DNA of 64,000 nt. Origin: Tritrichomonas musculus. Its lineage: Eukaryota; Parabasalia; Tritrichomonadida; Tritrichomonadidae. The stretch covers positions 2,542,001 to 2,606,000 of the forward strand of contig JAPFFF010000012.1 in assembly GCA_039105265.1 (NCBI GenBank), read 5' to 3'. The translations under genes were made by a program, and so were the position numbers. The notes under the pieces were generated by a model. The model had not been told where the DNA came from. It ran no database searches and worked only from the letters and a program-made list of their open reading frames with translations. Shown here piece by piece: positions 1 to 9,545 of the stretch (its first letter is position 1; the number at the start of each line of letters is the position of its first letter).

Positions 1-1006
1 CAAAAGTATGTTGTTTTTCCTTCGATATCGTCATGAATATGATGAACAATACGCGATAATGATTCATTATAAACTTTTTCTAGAGTTTCTGGGTATTTTT
101 CGGTTATTAAAGTTATCATCGATTCAATCGATGATTGCTCTTTGTGATCTGGAGAGTTCAAAATGTTGAATAAGGAACGAATGAAATCAGATTTTAAAAA
201 AGTGGAAAAAACAGAATTATCGACTTCATTAATTAGTATAAAAACTATCTTGTGAAGGAATTCTAATTCTGGCCAATTTTGAAGTGTAAGTTTGGCAATT
301 TGATCACAATAAACATATTGCTTTGGAACCTCTGGAACAGGAAGTAATAAATTTCTCTTAATCATTTCTATAATTAATAAAAGAACTTTTTCTGTGAATC
401 TCGAAGATATATGATTTTGATTCAATAAATTGTATAACTTTTGGATTGGTAATTCATTTGAATTGGACTCCTTTTTGGGTTCATGCATCGATAGATGCAG
501 TGAATCTTCGTTTAATGAAGGAGGTGATGAAAAATAAGTATTAATTGATAATGACTTTTGTAAAGAATTGGAAGGTAAATGGGAAGAGAGAATAGGTGAA
601 ACATTTGAATTGTTGGACAATTTTAATTGTTGACTTGATTTCAACATATAATCAGGAATATATTTTCCTCTTGACAATTTTACTTGGTTTATAAGATCGC
701 AAATAGTATCAAAATTTTGTTCTGATCCTGTTTGTTGTTCTGCATTGAATTCGTTTTTTTCTAATAAATTTTTAGGTATTGTTGGTAATGTTGAGCGATG
801 AAATCCAAAAAGTTTAGATGAACCTTTTTGTACCCCAGGATGTGATTTATTCACAGGTCCAAAAGGAATTTTATTTGATGATAAATTAGGTTTTGCAATT
901 GGAACACAAACTTTGGAGGAAGGACGATTAAATATCGTATTAATCGCCGAAGAATGATACTGGAGTTAAAAAATAAAAATCATACTGCATGATCGTGAGG
1001 GATCAT
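1..1006 (-). CDS. PP2A regulatory subunit B56-like protein, 5' part, one mini-intron, runs off the window
   Basis: Read as complement(join(<1..959, 986..1006)). Exon 1 encodes MIPHDHA and exon 2 continues YHSSAINTIFN. Without splicing the frame from the only suitable ATG (1004-1006) stops at once, while the downstream frame stays open to the window edge but has no ATG until about residue 120. The N-terminal ~150 residues are Ser/Asn/Pro-rich. After that an alpha-helical repeat region resembles B56: a segment starting NWPELEFLHKIV and then FIRSLFNILNSPDHKEQSSI fits the B56 pattern 'AWPHLQL...FV..LLELFDSEDPRERD'. B56 proteins target PP2A to substrates, and trichomonads carry an expanded, divergent set of them. 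What is seen is the open frame and the splice-like signals; the family call is from memory of the motif. The 3' end lies outside the window. Confidence 0.62.
960..985 (-). other. Candidate 26-nt spliceosomal mini-intron
   Basis: On the minus strand it begins GTATGA and ends TTAACTCCAG, with a T-rich middle. The 5' end matches the trichomonad GTAYG-type donor, and the TAAC a few bases before the terminal AG looks like a branch site fused to the acceptor, as in trichomonad introns. Its length is not a multiple of three and it carries in-frame stops, so splicing is needed for the gene. It sits at phase 0 after a 21-nt first coding exon. Confidence 0.6.
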
Positions 1007-1464
1007 TAATATAAAAAATTAATCTTTTTCAATTTGAAAATCTATCGTTATTCAATTATTTTTTTCAGAAAAAGTTGAAATATTTTTCTTACAATTTAAT
1101 TTTTATCATTTGATTTAATCAAATTGATTATATATTAAATTATCATTAATTATTTCCTGTGTTAATGTATAAAATGGCAAAAGTTTTGAATTTATGAGAT
1201 TTTGAGCTTTTTAATTTATTTCATCTAATATTTTCAAAAATTCAATTGATTTTTTGAATTTTTTATAAAAATAATTTTTGACGTAACCTTAAAATAGATT
1301 AATCTCGTGGTTATTGAAGAAACTTTAAATATTTCAAATTTATTTTTAATTGTAATTATATATATATTCTATTTTTAGAAAATATAATTGGTATTCTCTA
1401 TGAATTTCGCAATATTTATAATTCTTATATTAATAATTTGAATTATTCAATTTAAAAATCTCTT

Positions 1465-1513
1465 GAATGGTTCACTTTTTGAGTGCGAAAAGCTCAAAAA
1501 GTGAAAGCAATTC
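1465..1513. repeat. Inverted-repeat hairpin with CACTTTTTGAG arms
   Basis: Arms TTCACTTTTTGAG and CTCAAAAAGTGAA flank a 9-base loop, and the outer bases GAATGG/GCAATTC extend the pairing imperfectly. It is followed by TTCGTAAAAT. A related hairpin with the same core and the same ATTCGTAAAAT tail lies at 55088-55153, so this is a repeated unit and not a chance palindrome. Confidence 0.6.
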
Positions 1514-2244
1514 GTAAAATAAATTGAATGATAATTCCAATCAAATAAGAATACTATGAACGATAGAGCTTTTTGATAATTTTTTTACTATTATTTCAGA
1601 TCAAAGAAATGAGAAATAACTTGAAATTATTATTCTTCAACAAAAAATATATATATAACAACTACTTCCAATATAATTATATTTATTTCTTTTATTAGCT
1701 TGTTATTCATTTTTACAGAAGTTTCATCCATGTTGAAAATATTTGTTGATACAAACATTAATGTATCAAAGATAACAGCAAATAAATCTTGAATAATAAT
1801 CATGTATGATAACATAAGTGAAGAGCTGTCGCATCTTTAAAAGTATCTTTTACTTCTAAAACCAAATTGGTAAGGTTTCAATAAATTCACAAAACTCGAG
1901 GTAAATAATGGATGATAGAAAGCAAACAAGATATGGAACAAACGAAATCTATTCATTTTTTAGATTTGATTGTATACAAAATATAAAAATGTTTTTCAGA
2001 TCAATATTAATATTATTATTGAAGCAAAAAGCAGCAAATCTTTTATTCATAACAGAAATTCAGCAGATGATTGTCCGTCAAAATGAATTGAAAGACAATT
2101 TTTTTTCAGCATTGATTCATCTAATAATACACAAATGACTATTGAAATTTTTCTATATTCTATTCTTTAAAACGAGTATTTGTATATTTTTCAAAAGCAA
2201 AAAATGCAAAATAGAATCAGCCTTTTATTATTTATAAACTGATC

Positions 2245-2342
2245 GCCAAAAACTTTTCCCATCAATTTTTTTGAAAGCTTTTGAAAAAATTATTTTTTAA
2301 ATTGAGAATATTATTGTTATTTTGATAGGACCAGTTTTTGGC
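2245..2342. repeat. 98-bp MITE with CCAAAAACT terminal inverted repeats
   Basis: Left arm 2245-2265 (GCCAAAAACTTTTCCC...) and right arm 2322-2342 (reverse complement GCCAAAAACTGGTCCT...) agree at 18 of 21 positions. The interior is AT-rich and noncoding. The same terminus (GACCAGTTTTTGG) lies at ~3085 beside the transposase remnant, and a 100-bp relative with near-perfect arms lies at 6950-7049, so this is probably a non-autonomous derivative of that mariner-type element. Confidence 0.6.
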
Positions 2343-3079
2343 ATTAACAATTATTTGAAATACTAATTCAAAATTTTCAATTATATAAATAATTTTTTAT
2401 TAAATCAAAGAAATAATTTTATTCCAAGAAATACTTGGAAAATGAATATTATTATTAAATTAATAAACTATTAATTATATATATAAGGAAAATCTTCGAT
2501 CGAAACCAAATTAAAAACAAATAATTTCATAATTCAATTTAATATAGTAAAATTTCGATTAAAATCTATATTATTGATTGTTTTAATATTGGAAAGACAT
2601 CTTAACACGATAATTTCTGGAAATCAGTTCAACATATTATGTTTTGTGGAAATATTTGGAAATTATAATGAATGCCTTAACTTTGCATGAAACATTGCTA
2701 AAGTTGAAAAAATATTGATATAAAAGAGTATCACTTGGTAAAAGCGAAACTATAAGCTTGTTTTTGTAAATAAAATTGAAAAAAACTAAAAAATGCACAA
2801 AATTTATCTTGAAAGAGATTTGGGAAAATATTTATGCATGTATTGATGAGATTAGCTGTAAATAATTGTATTTAAAAGCTTGTTTTTAATAAATATAATT
2901 TTGAAATATTTGTAACGAGTTAAAGCTTTGCTCGAATCATAACAAACGATGATAAGAAGCCTCTATCAATTTATCAAACAGCGAAATCAAGTTTGGAGAG
3001 CTTTGCTTGTATCAGTTGGATAAAGCCAAAATTTTTAATTGAATTTTTTTTTATTTAATTTTTTGAATAATCTCAGAAT

Positions 3080-3507
3080 TTTGATAAGACCAGTTTTTGG
3101 AGAAGAGTTTATAATTTTTTATAACTACGCATTATAAAATTTGTATTTTCGCCATTATCTTCGCGTTTTTCTTCGAGATAAGAAACGCAATTCATAAAGC
3201 CCCCAATATCATAGCAAAGCAGGCAGATGACTGCCTTATGAATTGACATGTCATTTTTATTCAATAGGATTGAGGTCAGGTGAATTCGGTGGCCACCCAT
3301 CTAACACCTGGTAATAAGTTTGGAGATAATCCATAGTAAATTCTGAAGTATGCATCAATATCCATAATATCCTGAAAAAGAACCCATTGATTGTGACAGT
3401 AAATTGAGTTCGTTTCAGGAATGATGCCAGTTTGATCAATACATTCATTTACATAAACATCTGAGTTTATAATTTCTTGAACACAAATAAGTGGAGATTT
3501 CCACCTA
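3080..3507 (-). mobile_element. Tc1/mariner-type transposase remnant, C-terminal half
   Basis: Minus-strand fragments read WKSPLICVQEIINSDVY and then, after a frameshift near 3370, DGWPPNSPDLNPIE, the signature of the third acidic block of the IS630/Tc1/mariner DDE/D transposase. The frame ends directly after NPIE at ~3258, where functional copies continue with NLW. A terminus-like GACCAGTTTTTGG lies at ~3085, downstream of the transposase 3' end. The N-terminal half of the same gene continues at 8957-9545 on the far side of an inserted element. This copy is dead: it is split by the insertion and also frameshifted. Confidence 0.8.
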
Positions 3508-3964
3508 AGAGAGTAAGGGGGACCGTCTGGGAGGGCAGATAAAAATGTCCCCCTCGTCATAGGGTTCACATACCTCTATCATCGGTGCCATGACTCAAAA
3601 AATCGCAACTTTTTCAAAATTAGCCCTCGAAACTTTCACAAAATGGCATAGACAAATTTTGAATAAATTGACGAACTCCACAAAAATAACAACAACGAAA
3701 AATCGAACTTTCAAAAATTTTTTTTATTTTTTTATCAGCAATTTATAATGTCATTAGAGACCAAAACGACGACATACGACACGAAGACCTGCGGCTAAAA
3801 AACAAAATTAATAATATTTTTATTTTTGTCTTTCCATTAGCGAACAACAACCAACGAAACACAATTAATGTGTTTTCGTTTAAAACAATATTGTTTTTAT
3901 TCGTTCTACAAATGCAACCACAAACGAACAACAACGAAACACATGCAACAGAGGAACAAGGAAC
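3508..3964. repeat. Left terminal inverted repeat of the Polinton-like element
   Basis: 457 bp matching 8500-8956 in inverted orientation, with only a few mismatches noticed by eye. The outer ~80 bp is G/C-rich for this window (AGTAAGGGGGACCGTC...). The inner end includes the start of an inward-facing ORF, so the repeat carries terminus, promoter region and N-terminal codons together. Confidence 0.85.
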
Positions 3965-4094
3965 TATCGAAAACATTTGCGAACTCGATTACAGTATATC
4001 CGATAAAGAAGGTGTTAAGCTTCCTGCCTCTTACTTCATACTAAATGTAAAACCAAAGCCGAAACATTGTTATATAACATTACAAGAATCCTAA
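3870..4094 (+). CDS. 74-aa ORF of the fossil element, leader encoded in the left TIR
   Basis: Starts MFSFKTILFLFVLQMQPQTN. The first ~32 codons lie in the TIR and are nearly identical to the leader of the ORF at 8235-8594 on the opposite side. After the TIR boundary the two proteins diverge. The N-terminus is hydrophobic (FKTILFLFVLQ) and could act as a signal or membrane segment. The product is not recognised. It is part of a fossil element and probably not a working gene. Confidence 0.4.
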   Translation: MFSFKTILFLFVLQMQPQTNNNETHATEEQGTIENICELDYSISDKEGVKLPASYFILNVKPKPKHCYITLQES

Positions 4095-4161
4095 AAACTA
4101 ACGATACAGCCGATATCGATTTTACCATCGGTGGAACGAACAACAAAGAGCTTAAACCATT

Positions 4162-6378
4162 ATGTTCCAGATTCTGCGACAACATTATAGTTTATTAACG
4201 AACTATATTAAATGTAAAGAAACAGAAGAAGACAAACAAGAGGAAGACAAAGAAGAGAGCAACCAAGAAGACAGGCAATTAAATAGAGTTCTTAAAGAGA
4301 TAGCACCGTTTCTTGCCAACAACACGGAACACATTAAAGAATTGTTTAATAAGTTCGATATACCAATTAACAAGACAAACATAAAGCCAACATCGTTTAA
4401 AGTCGATAAAGGAAACATTAAACAGTTTATTAAAATATCTCTACCAGACGCACCGTTAGATAAGATACTTAATATTGTATGCAGTAAAGAGATATTTAAA
4501 GAGTTTAATAATAATGGAATCTTTATAAACGATATCGATATTACACAGGATTACAGTGGAACCATTAGCAAGAAGGATGTTATCGATTACCTGTTAAACA
4601 AGCCAGACTTTAGAAAGGAAGGAGATACATGTAATACATTAGACGAATGCACAAGCGATACATCGAACGGCTTAGAAGATTACGGGGACTTAATAAACGA
4701 AGAAATATATAACGAAGAAGAATTAAACAGGATTAATTCGAGAAATAGCACAAATAAACCAATTAAAACAATTATCGATAATAATAATTCTGTTGGTGCC
4801 AATTGTTTAACATTTATAACGATTTCTTATTTTGGTGCTGTTCGATATAAGTTTTATAACAAATTTATGCAATAGATGGTGTCTCCTAGTGTTCGTGGTC
4901 GTGTTGGAAACCATTACAGCCATTGGACAAACAACCCCGAACAGATATTAAAAGAATCTATTAATAAATCTCTCGATACTGGTCTTTTAAGATTAGAAAT
5001 AACATATTACATCGAAAACCAAGCAATAACAGAAGAATACATTAACAAACACTTCGATTATCTTGTTTCTCTATTGCCTCCAAATCTTATATTCTATAAC
5101 AGCATTTCTAAACAATGGATGCTATTGCTTGAAGCAATTAAATATAATCTTTGTATCGTGGATGTCGATAACAGTCTGGCAATGTTCTCTTATTCGATAA
5201 ACAAACTAACAAACAAGATTAGTGGCTTTTATATTAAGAACATTACGACAAACAAATTATCGAACATACTTAAATTATATTCGTTTAATTGTCCGATTGT
5301 ATTGTTATCCTTTAAGCGAACAATCGAAGAAGGAAAAGATAAGCTGCTTATTAAACAGAGAACATATAAAAAGGAACTAATAAACATAGTTAACAAATCG
5401 TTTGTATTAAACGAATTAATAACTTATCTCTCGAACGGAAACACTTACTTTACTCCTTGTATAGCTAAAGATAACAGTAAAGCCGAAGATGTTGGGCTAA
5501 TAGATTGCCTGATGTGTCGTTTACGATTCCAAACAAAGAAGAATATAAGCCAACTAACAACTTATAACGTTCCGATAGTGTTTAAACCGATCGATAAACA
5601 ATTAATAGAGTACCCACAAGAGAACATAAACAGAACAACCAAACGAATAAAGGAAGATAAAGAAGAGAGTCGATTTAAAGATGCACGAGAAGAATTAATA
5701 AACGAAAGTATTAAAGAGAACCAAATTAAACGACTGATTGCTAAAGAGCAAACACAAATGCTGGAAGATAAACGAAACGAACTAATAAAACAGAAAGAAG
5801 AAGAGTTTAACCAACAAATGCAAGAATAGAAAGTCTACGAAGAAGCTACAAAAATAAAGAACACATTTATTAAACTGTTTAACGAAACTCTTAACTCGAA
5901 CAAACATAAATTAATCGAATTAAACGATAAAGAACATTTATTTGTTTATGCATTTTAGTTTATCTTTACTCGGTTTGGTAGTACAGCTTTATTGTTATGC
6001 AGCAAACAAGACAACATCGACAGAGAATCTAATTTATCGATTTACTGGTCGGTTAAGTCTGTTTACGATTATCTAATAGAGAACAATAGCAAATGGTCCG
6101 AATTAGCGAATAATATTTATGGCTCTTCGTTCGAGATACCAATAATAGAAATAGAAAAGGAAGGCGTCTATTACAATGTTTTTCGTTATCTGAGCGCAAA
6201 AATAAATGTTGTTAACAACACAACGACAAGCAACGAAACACATTTAAACCAGCCAATAGAGTTCTGGCATAAAGTAAACATCGAAACAATAAAGAAAGAG
6301 GTACCAAACAATATTAAAGTCGATAATATATTAACTCATAACAGTTTTTGTAAAGGAAAATACGAGCCTATCGATTAA
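4162..6378 (+). pseudogene. Main plus-strand coding tract of the fossil element
   Basis: A long tract with protein-like composition and the AAC/CGA-rich codon style of the element. The first part is charged (Glu/Lys/Asp-rich, coiled-coil prone) and the middle part has hydrophobic beta/alpha alternation (e.g. LLPPNLIFYNSISKQWMLLL). The end of the middle part is again Lys/Glu-rich and helical. I cannot assign any part to a known Polinton protein (capsid, polymerase, integrase or ATPase). It looks broken, with a few interruptions. Confidence 0.45.
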
Positions 6379-6586
6379 CTCGTTAAACAAGGCGATGTTA
6401 TCGAAATCTTTAATACATTCCAACACAAAGGAAGCTATTTAATTAGTTTTCGATTAAATGGTAAGGAACAAACAGCGAAAAGTAATCGATTCCTAGACGA
6501 TATAATAAAAGATAAAGAAAGTGTTTTTAAAGTCGTTGTTAGTGTACAGAAGACGCACCCAATTAGTGAACGTCGTTGTTATATCT

Positions 6587-6886
6587 TTATTTCTTAAAGC
6601 AGAAAGCAGATAAAAGCGAGTTATCGGCAATAAAGGAAGAAGGATAATAAATAGATTTGTATTTAGACAAGAAGCCGCCAGGAACGAACCACTCTGTAAT
6701 AGACTCGTAATTAATGGGTTTATTTTTGTATAACGTATACGAACTGTATTTGTTGTGTTGGATTATTAGATAATCTTTATCGATTAAATCGAGAACTCTT
6801 AAACCTAATTGTTCGTAAAGAATATATTTAATGTTGCTATCTTTTAATGCTGTTTCTAAATTTGTTGCTGTTGGAGGTAGAACCAT
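6587..6886 (-). CDS. 99-aa hypothetical ORF of the fossil element
   Basis: An intact ATG-to-stop frame inside the TIR-bounded element, antisense to the main tract. The sequence begins MVLPPTATNLETALKDSN and contains ILYEQLGLRVLDLIDKDYLI, Tyr- and Ile-rich and apparently globular. No membrane segment or known motif is visible. Its ATG lies about 60 bases from the nested CCAAAAACTGG repeat. Function unknown. Confidence 0.45.
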   Translation of the reverse strand: MVLPPTATNLETALKDSNIKYILYEQLGLRVLDLIDKDYLIIQHNKYSSYTLYKNKPINYESITEWFVPGGFLSKYKSIYYPSSFIADNSLLSAFCFKK

Positions 6887-6949
6887 TATATAATAAAATA
6901 AAAAAATTGTTTTAATGTTTATTTATTTTACAATTTTGTTTAAACTGGA

Positions 6950-7049
6950 TTCCAAAAACTGGACCTCTCAATTTATTTGTGGGAAATTCAAAATATTATT
7001 TTTTAATTTGATAATATTATTTTCTATTTCAGAGGTCCAGTTTTTGGAA
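6950..7049. repeat. 100-bp MITE with perfect 19-bp inverted arms
   Basis: Left arm 6950-6968 (TTCCAAAAACTGGACCTCT) and right arm 7031-7049 are exact inverted copies. The interior is AT-rich and noncoding. It is the same size class and has the same terminal core as the repeat at 2245-2342. Its right end points inward to a further single arm at 7643-7662. Confidence 0.65.
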
Positions 7050-7284
7050 CTTTCAAAAATTAAATATATATTGAAAAATTGAATAGTTTTTATATAAAAA
7101 AATTCAATATATTTGAATTGTGAAAGAAAATTGAATAAAAAATAGAAATAAAATTAATATGGATTCATTATTTCATCATCGGTACAATTCTCTTCTTCTT
7201 CCTCTTCTTCCTCTTCTTCCACTTCATCCTCTTCTTCTTCTTCTTTAAATTCTTCTTCCTCTTCTTCTTCTTCTTCTTCAAATT

Positions 7285-7563
7285 CTACATATTCTTCTTC
7301 ATTTTCATTAATTTTTGATTATCTTCGATCTTATTTGTTTGTTTTCGGGATCGAGTAGAATGATCAGATTTATCATAGTTATCATCTTGGTTTAAAGATT
7401 TGTCGGAGTATTGATCTTGATCACCAAATAATTTTTGATTATCTTTGATCTTATTTGTTTGTTTTCGGGATCGAGTAGAATGATCAGATTTATCATAATT
7501 GTCATCTTGGCTTAAGGAATTATAATGAATTTGATTTTGGTTTGCTGAATTGCTTGATCCCAT
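7285..7563 (-). CDS. 92-aa repeat-containing ORF in the nested cassette
   Basis: The first in-frame ATG is at 7563, giving MGSSNSANQNQIHYNSLSQ. MGSSNS fits an N-myristoylation consensus. The unit DDNYDKSDHSTRSRKQTNKI occurs twice, separated by a short linker, and the DNA repeats are nearly identical. The 3' side runs into a Glu-coding tract in another frame, so a longer acidic ancestor is possible. The product is polar and probably disordered. Not recognised. Confidence 0.35.
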   Translation of the reverse strand: MGSSNSANQNQIHYNSLSQDDNYDKSDHSTRSRKQTNKIKDNQKLFGDQDQYSDKSLNQDDNYDKSDHSTRSRKQTNKIEDNQKLMKMKKNM

Positions 7564-7737
7564 TATGAAAGTAAACAAAATTTCAATATCATTCAAAATT
7601 TAAAAGAAGCTTTGAAAAAATTCTATATATTTAAAAAAATTGAGAGGTCCAGTTTTTGGAATTTAGTTTATTTGGTGCAACACATGAAAACATTAATGTT
7701 TTGTTTAATTGTATTATAAATAGAACACACAAACGCA

Positions 7738-8211
7738 ATGTTTATAAACGATTATGTAGAAGAAGAGGAGGAAGAAGAAAACAATAATGTATCTGGTGCT
7801 ATTACAGAAAACGAATTAATAGAATAGTTTTATAACTATCTCTGAGATAACAACATTAAAGAAGCTCGTCGATTGCTTCGAACTTATAGCTGTTTTAGTA
7901 AGCTTAACACAAGACAACTAAATAAAGACTATCCATTAAAAGGCTATAAGTTTACGAAACGAGGCGATGCATTAACAATATACAAACCAATAGAGAAAAC
8001 AGATAAAGAAACCAATAAACACGAATCGATAGAAGATATAACCAATAGATTGGAAACATTAGAACGCCTTCGAGAACACACAAACAAATACGAACACGAT
8101 TTAATAACTATTCGAACACAATTTAAGAATAATATTAATAAGATTAACGAAATTAAAGATTCTCTTAATACAGTTATTAATGTTATTAACCAAATGCTAA
8201 ACCAAAAATAA
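7738..8211 (+). pseudogene. Plus-strand coding tract of the fossil element, coiled-coil C-terminus
   Basis: Begins MFINDYVEEEEEEENNN and continues to a segment reading LNKDYPLKGYKFTKRGDALT, followed by a Leu/Ile heptad region ending NQMLNQK. The composition suits a compact basic domain followed by a coiled coil, possibly structural. No family is recognised. The tract appears to carry at least one interruption. Confidence 0.4.
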
Positions 8212-8234
8212 AATATTATTAATTGGTTTTATTT

Positions 8235-8594
8235 TTATATCGTAAACGGTGGCGCGTGCATAGATTCCAATACATCCGAATATTTAATTTCTGGAAAGAA
8301 TAGATTGCGATACTTGTTTAAGAATAGGAAAGGAAACGTACAACAATAACTACCGCAAACAGTAGAAAATCGATAAACATCTTCGAATTCGTCTTTTATT
8401 AAAACATATTTATTAAAATCGTAGACGATAGCACTAGGAAACTTATAAATGCCTTGGCACTTATCTTTTCTATCGATGTATTCCATTGGTAAGCTCTCTG
8501 TTCCTTGTCCCTCTGTTGCATGTGTTTCGTTGTTGTTCGTTTGTGGTTGCATTTGTAGAACGAATAAAAACAATATTGTTTTAAACGAAAACAC
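8235..8594 (-). CDS. 119-aa ORF of the fossil element, leader encoded in the right TIR
   Basis: Starts MFSFKTILFLFVLQMQPQTN, shared with the left-TIR ORF, then diverges after THATEGQGTE into a Cys/Tyr-rich body (VCGSYCCTFPFLFLNKYRN). The hydrophobic leader suggests a signal or membrane anchor. It faces into the element from the right end. Having identical leaders in both TIRs means both inward genes would share one promoter sequence. Product unknown. Confidence 0.45.
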   Translation of the reverse strand: MFSFKTILFLFVLQMQPQTNNNETHATEGQGTESLPMEYIDRKDKCQGIYKFPSAIVYDFNKYVLIKDEFEDVYRFSTVCGSYCCTFPFLFLNKYRNLFFPEIKYSDVLESMHAPPFTI

Positions 8595-8956
8595 ATTAAT
8601 TGTGTTTCGTTGGTTGTTGTTCGCTAATGGAAAGACAAAAATAAAAATATTATTAATTTTGTTTTTTAGCCGCAGGTCTTCGTGTCGTATGTCGTCGTTT
8701 TGGTCTCTAATGACATTATAAATTGCTGATAAAAAAATAAAAAAAATTTTTGAAAGTTCGATTTTTCGTTGTTGTTATTTTTGTGGAGTTCGTCAATTTA
8801 TTCAAAATTTGTCTATGCCATTTTGTGAAAGTTTCGAGGGCTAATTTTGAAAAAGTTGCGATTTTTTGAGTCATGGCACCGATGATAGAGGTATGTGAAC
8901 CCTATGACGAGGGGGTCATTTTTATCTGCCCTCCCAGACGGTCCCCCTTACTCTCT
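8500..8956. repeat. Right terminal inverted repeat of the Polinton-like element
   Basis: Inverted copy of 3508-3964. The outer end reads CCCCCTTACTCTCT on the plus strand, and the flank at 8957 onwards is mariner transposase. A single T/A difference in the GTCCCCC/GACCCCC segment and an A/G difference near the inner end are the differences I noticed. Confidence 0.85.
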
Positions 8957-9545
8957 CTCAACTATAAGAGATTCCACCAAACAGCATCACCTTAAGCATA
9001 TATTTTGTTTTTTGATGCTGCACTGCACACATATTAACTTCGCCATGTCTTCTCCAGCATCATTTGTGTGAGTCATTAAGATAAAAAGATGACTCATCCA
9101 CAAACATTGAATGTAAAATAATGAATTTAGTTCTGAAGAAATACTTAATAATTTACACTCACCAGAACAAAATTAAAATTTCGATGATGTTGTTCAAGAA
9201 GAACAGCATGTTGAAGAGCCAATTTAGTATGATCATGCGTTCGATATTAGAAATATTATGGATTGCGGCACTTTCATACTTCATATGAAGTTTCCTCCCA
9301 GTTTTGTTATTAATAACAAAATTGAATCAAAAGAACAAATACGAATTATAATAATGCGGACCTTTTCAATTCTAGCAGGATCATTAAATATTTCAAATCT
9401 AAAAGCAGTTAATTAGCAAATGGAAACTTTTATTCATTTTAGATAAATGATGTTCAAATTCATATCGAGCATTGAAAGTTTATTCAAAATGGTTATCAGA
9501 AAATTAATACAAATGAATATCATCAGCAAATGATAAGATACTGAG
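8957..9545 (-). mobile_element. Tc1/mariner-type transposase remnant, N-terminal and central part
   Basis: Minus-strand fragments read RTHDHTKLALQHAVLLEQ (the segment before the first catalytic Asp) and, in another frame, FVDESSFYLND followed by MLKVMLFGGISYS. These match the Tc1/mariner order 'H.K.L.FA..H ... FSDES.F ... V.VWGGIS'. The frame resumes as WKSPLICV at ~3480 on the other side of the inserted element. At least two frameshifts (near 9150 and between the blocks) show that it had decayed, or decayed further, around the insertion. Confidence 0.75.

Larger units (their letters stand above)
1007..3079. other. Intergenic AT-rich stretch without a supported gene
   Basis: About 2 kb of AT-rich DNA. 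Short open frames here have no recognisable protein and biased low-complexity content. The items I can support are a hairpin near 1465-1513 and a ~98-bp MITE at 2245-2342. A less AT-rich patch near 2930-3035 has an open frame of about 35 codons reading ITNDDKKPLSIYQTAKSSLE; I do not recognise it, and it may be an old coding relic. Confidence 0.6.
6950..7662. mobile_element. Nested TIR cassette inside the fossil element
   Basis: The outer boundaries are inverted copies of ATTCCAAAAACTGGACCTCT, at ~6949-6968 and 7643-7662, with one extra internal copy at 7031-7049. Between them lie a Glu/Asp-coding (GAA/GAG) low-complexity tract at ~7180-7310 and an ORF with an internal repeat. The composition differs from the surrounding element, so I infer an insertion of a mariner-type non-autonomous unit, or a MITE plus a solo arm. 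No TA duplication is visible at the ends. Confidence 0.45.
3508..8956. mobile_element. Polinton/Maverick-like fossil element with 457-bp TIRs, inserted in a mariner transposase
   Basis: The boundaries are set by long terminal inverted repeats (3508-3964 and 8500-8956) of identical length with only a few differences, so the insertion looks recent. The ends begin AGAGAGTAAGGGGG. The parts are a short inward ORF starting in the left TIR, a plus-strand coding tract (~4162-6378), a 99-aa minus-strand ORF, a nested TIR cassette (~6950-7662), a plus-strand tract (~7738-8211) and a 119-aa inward ORF starting in the right TIR. I see no DNA polymerase B, integrase, protease or packaging ATPase, so it is either a small internally deleted Maverick or a separate non-autonomous TIR family. 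Codon use (AAC, CGA and CAA rich) differs from the neighbours. The coding tracts look broken, with roughly a handful of interruptions. No clear target duplication is seen. Confidence 0.55.

Noticed and set aside
1630-2138. Two short ORFs in the left intergenic region
   Set aside because: AT-driven Ile/Phe/Lys-rich frames without motifs or repeat support.
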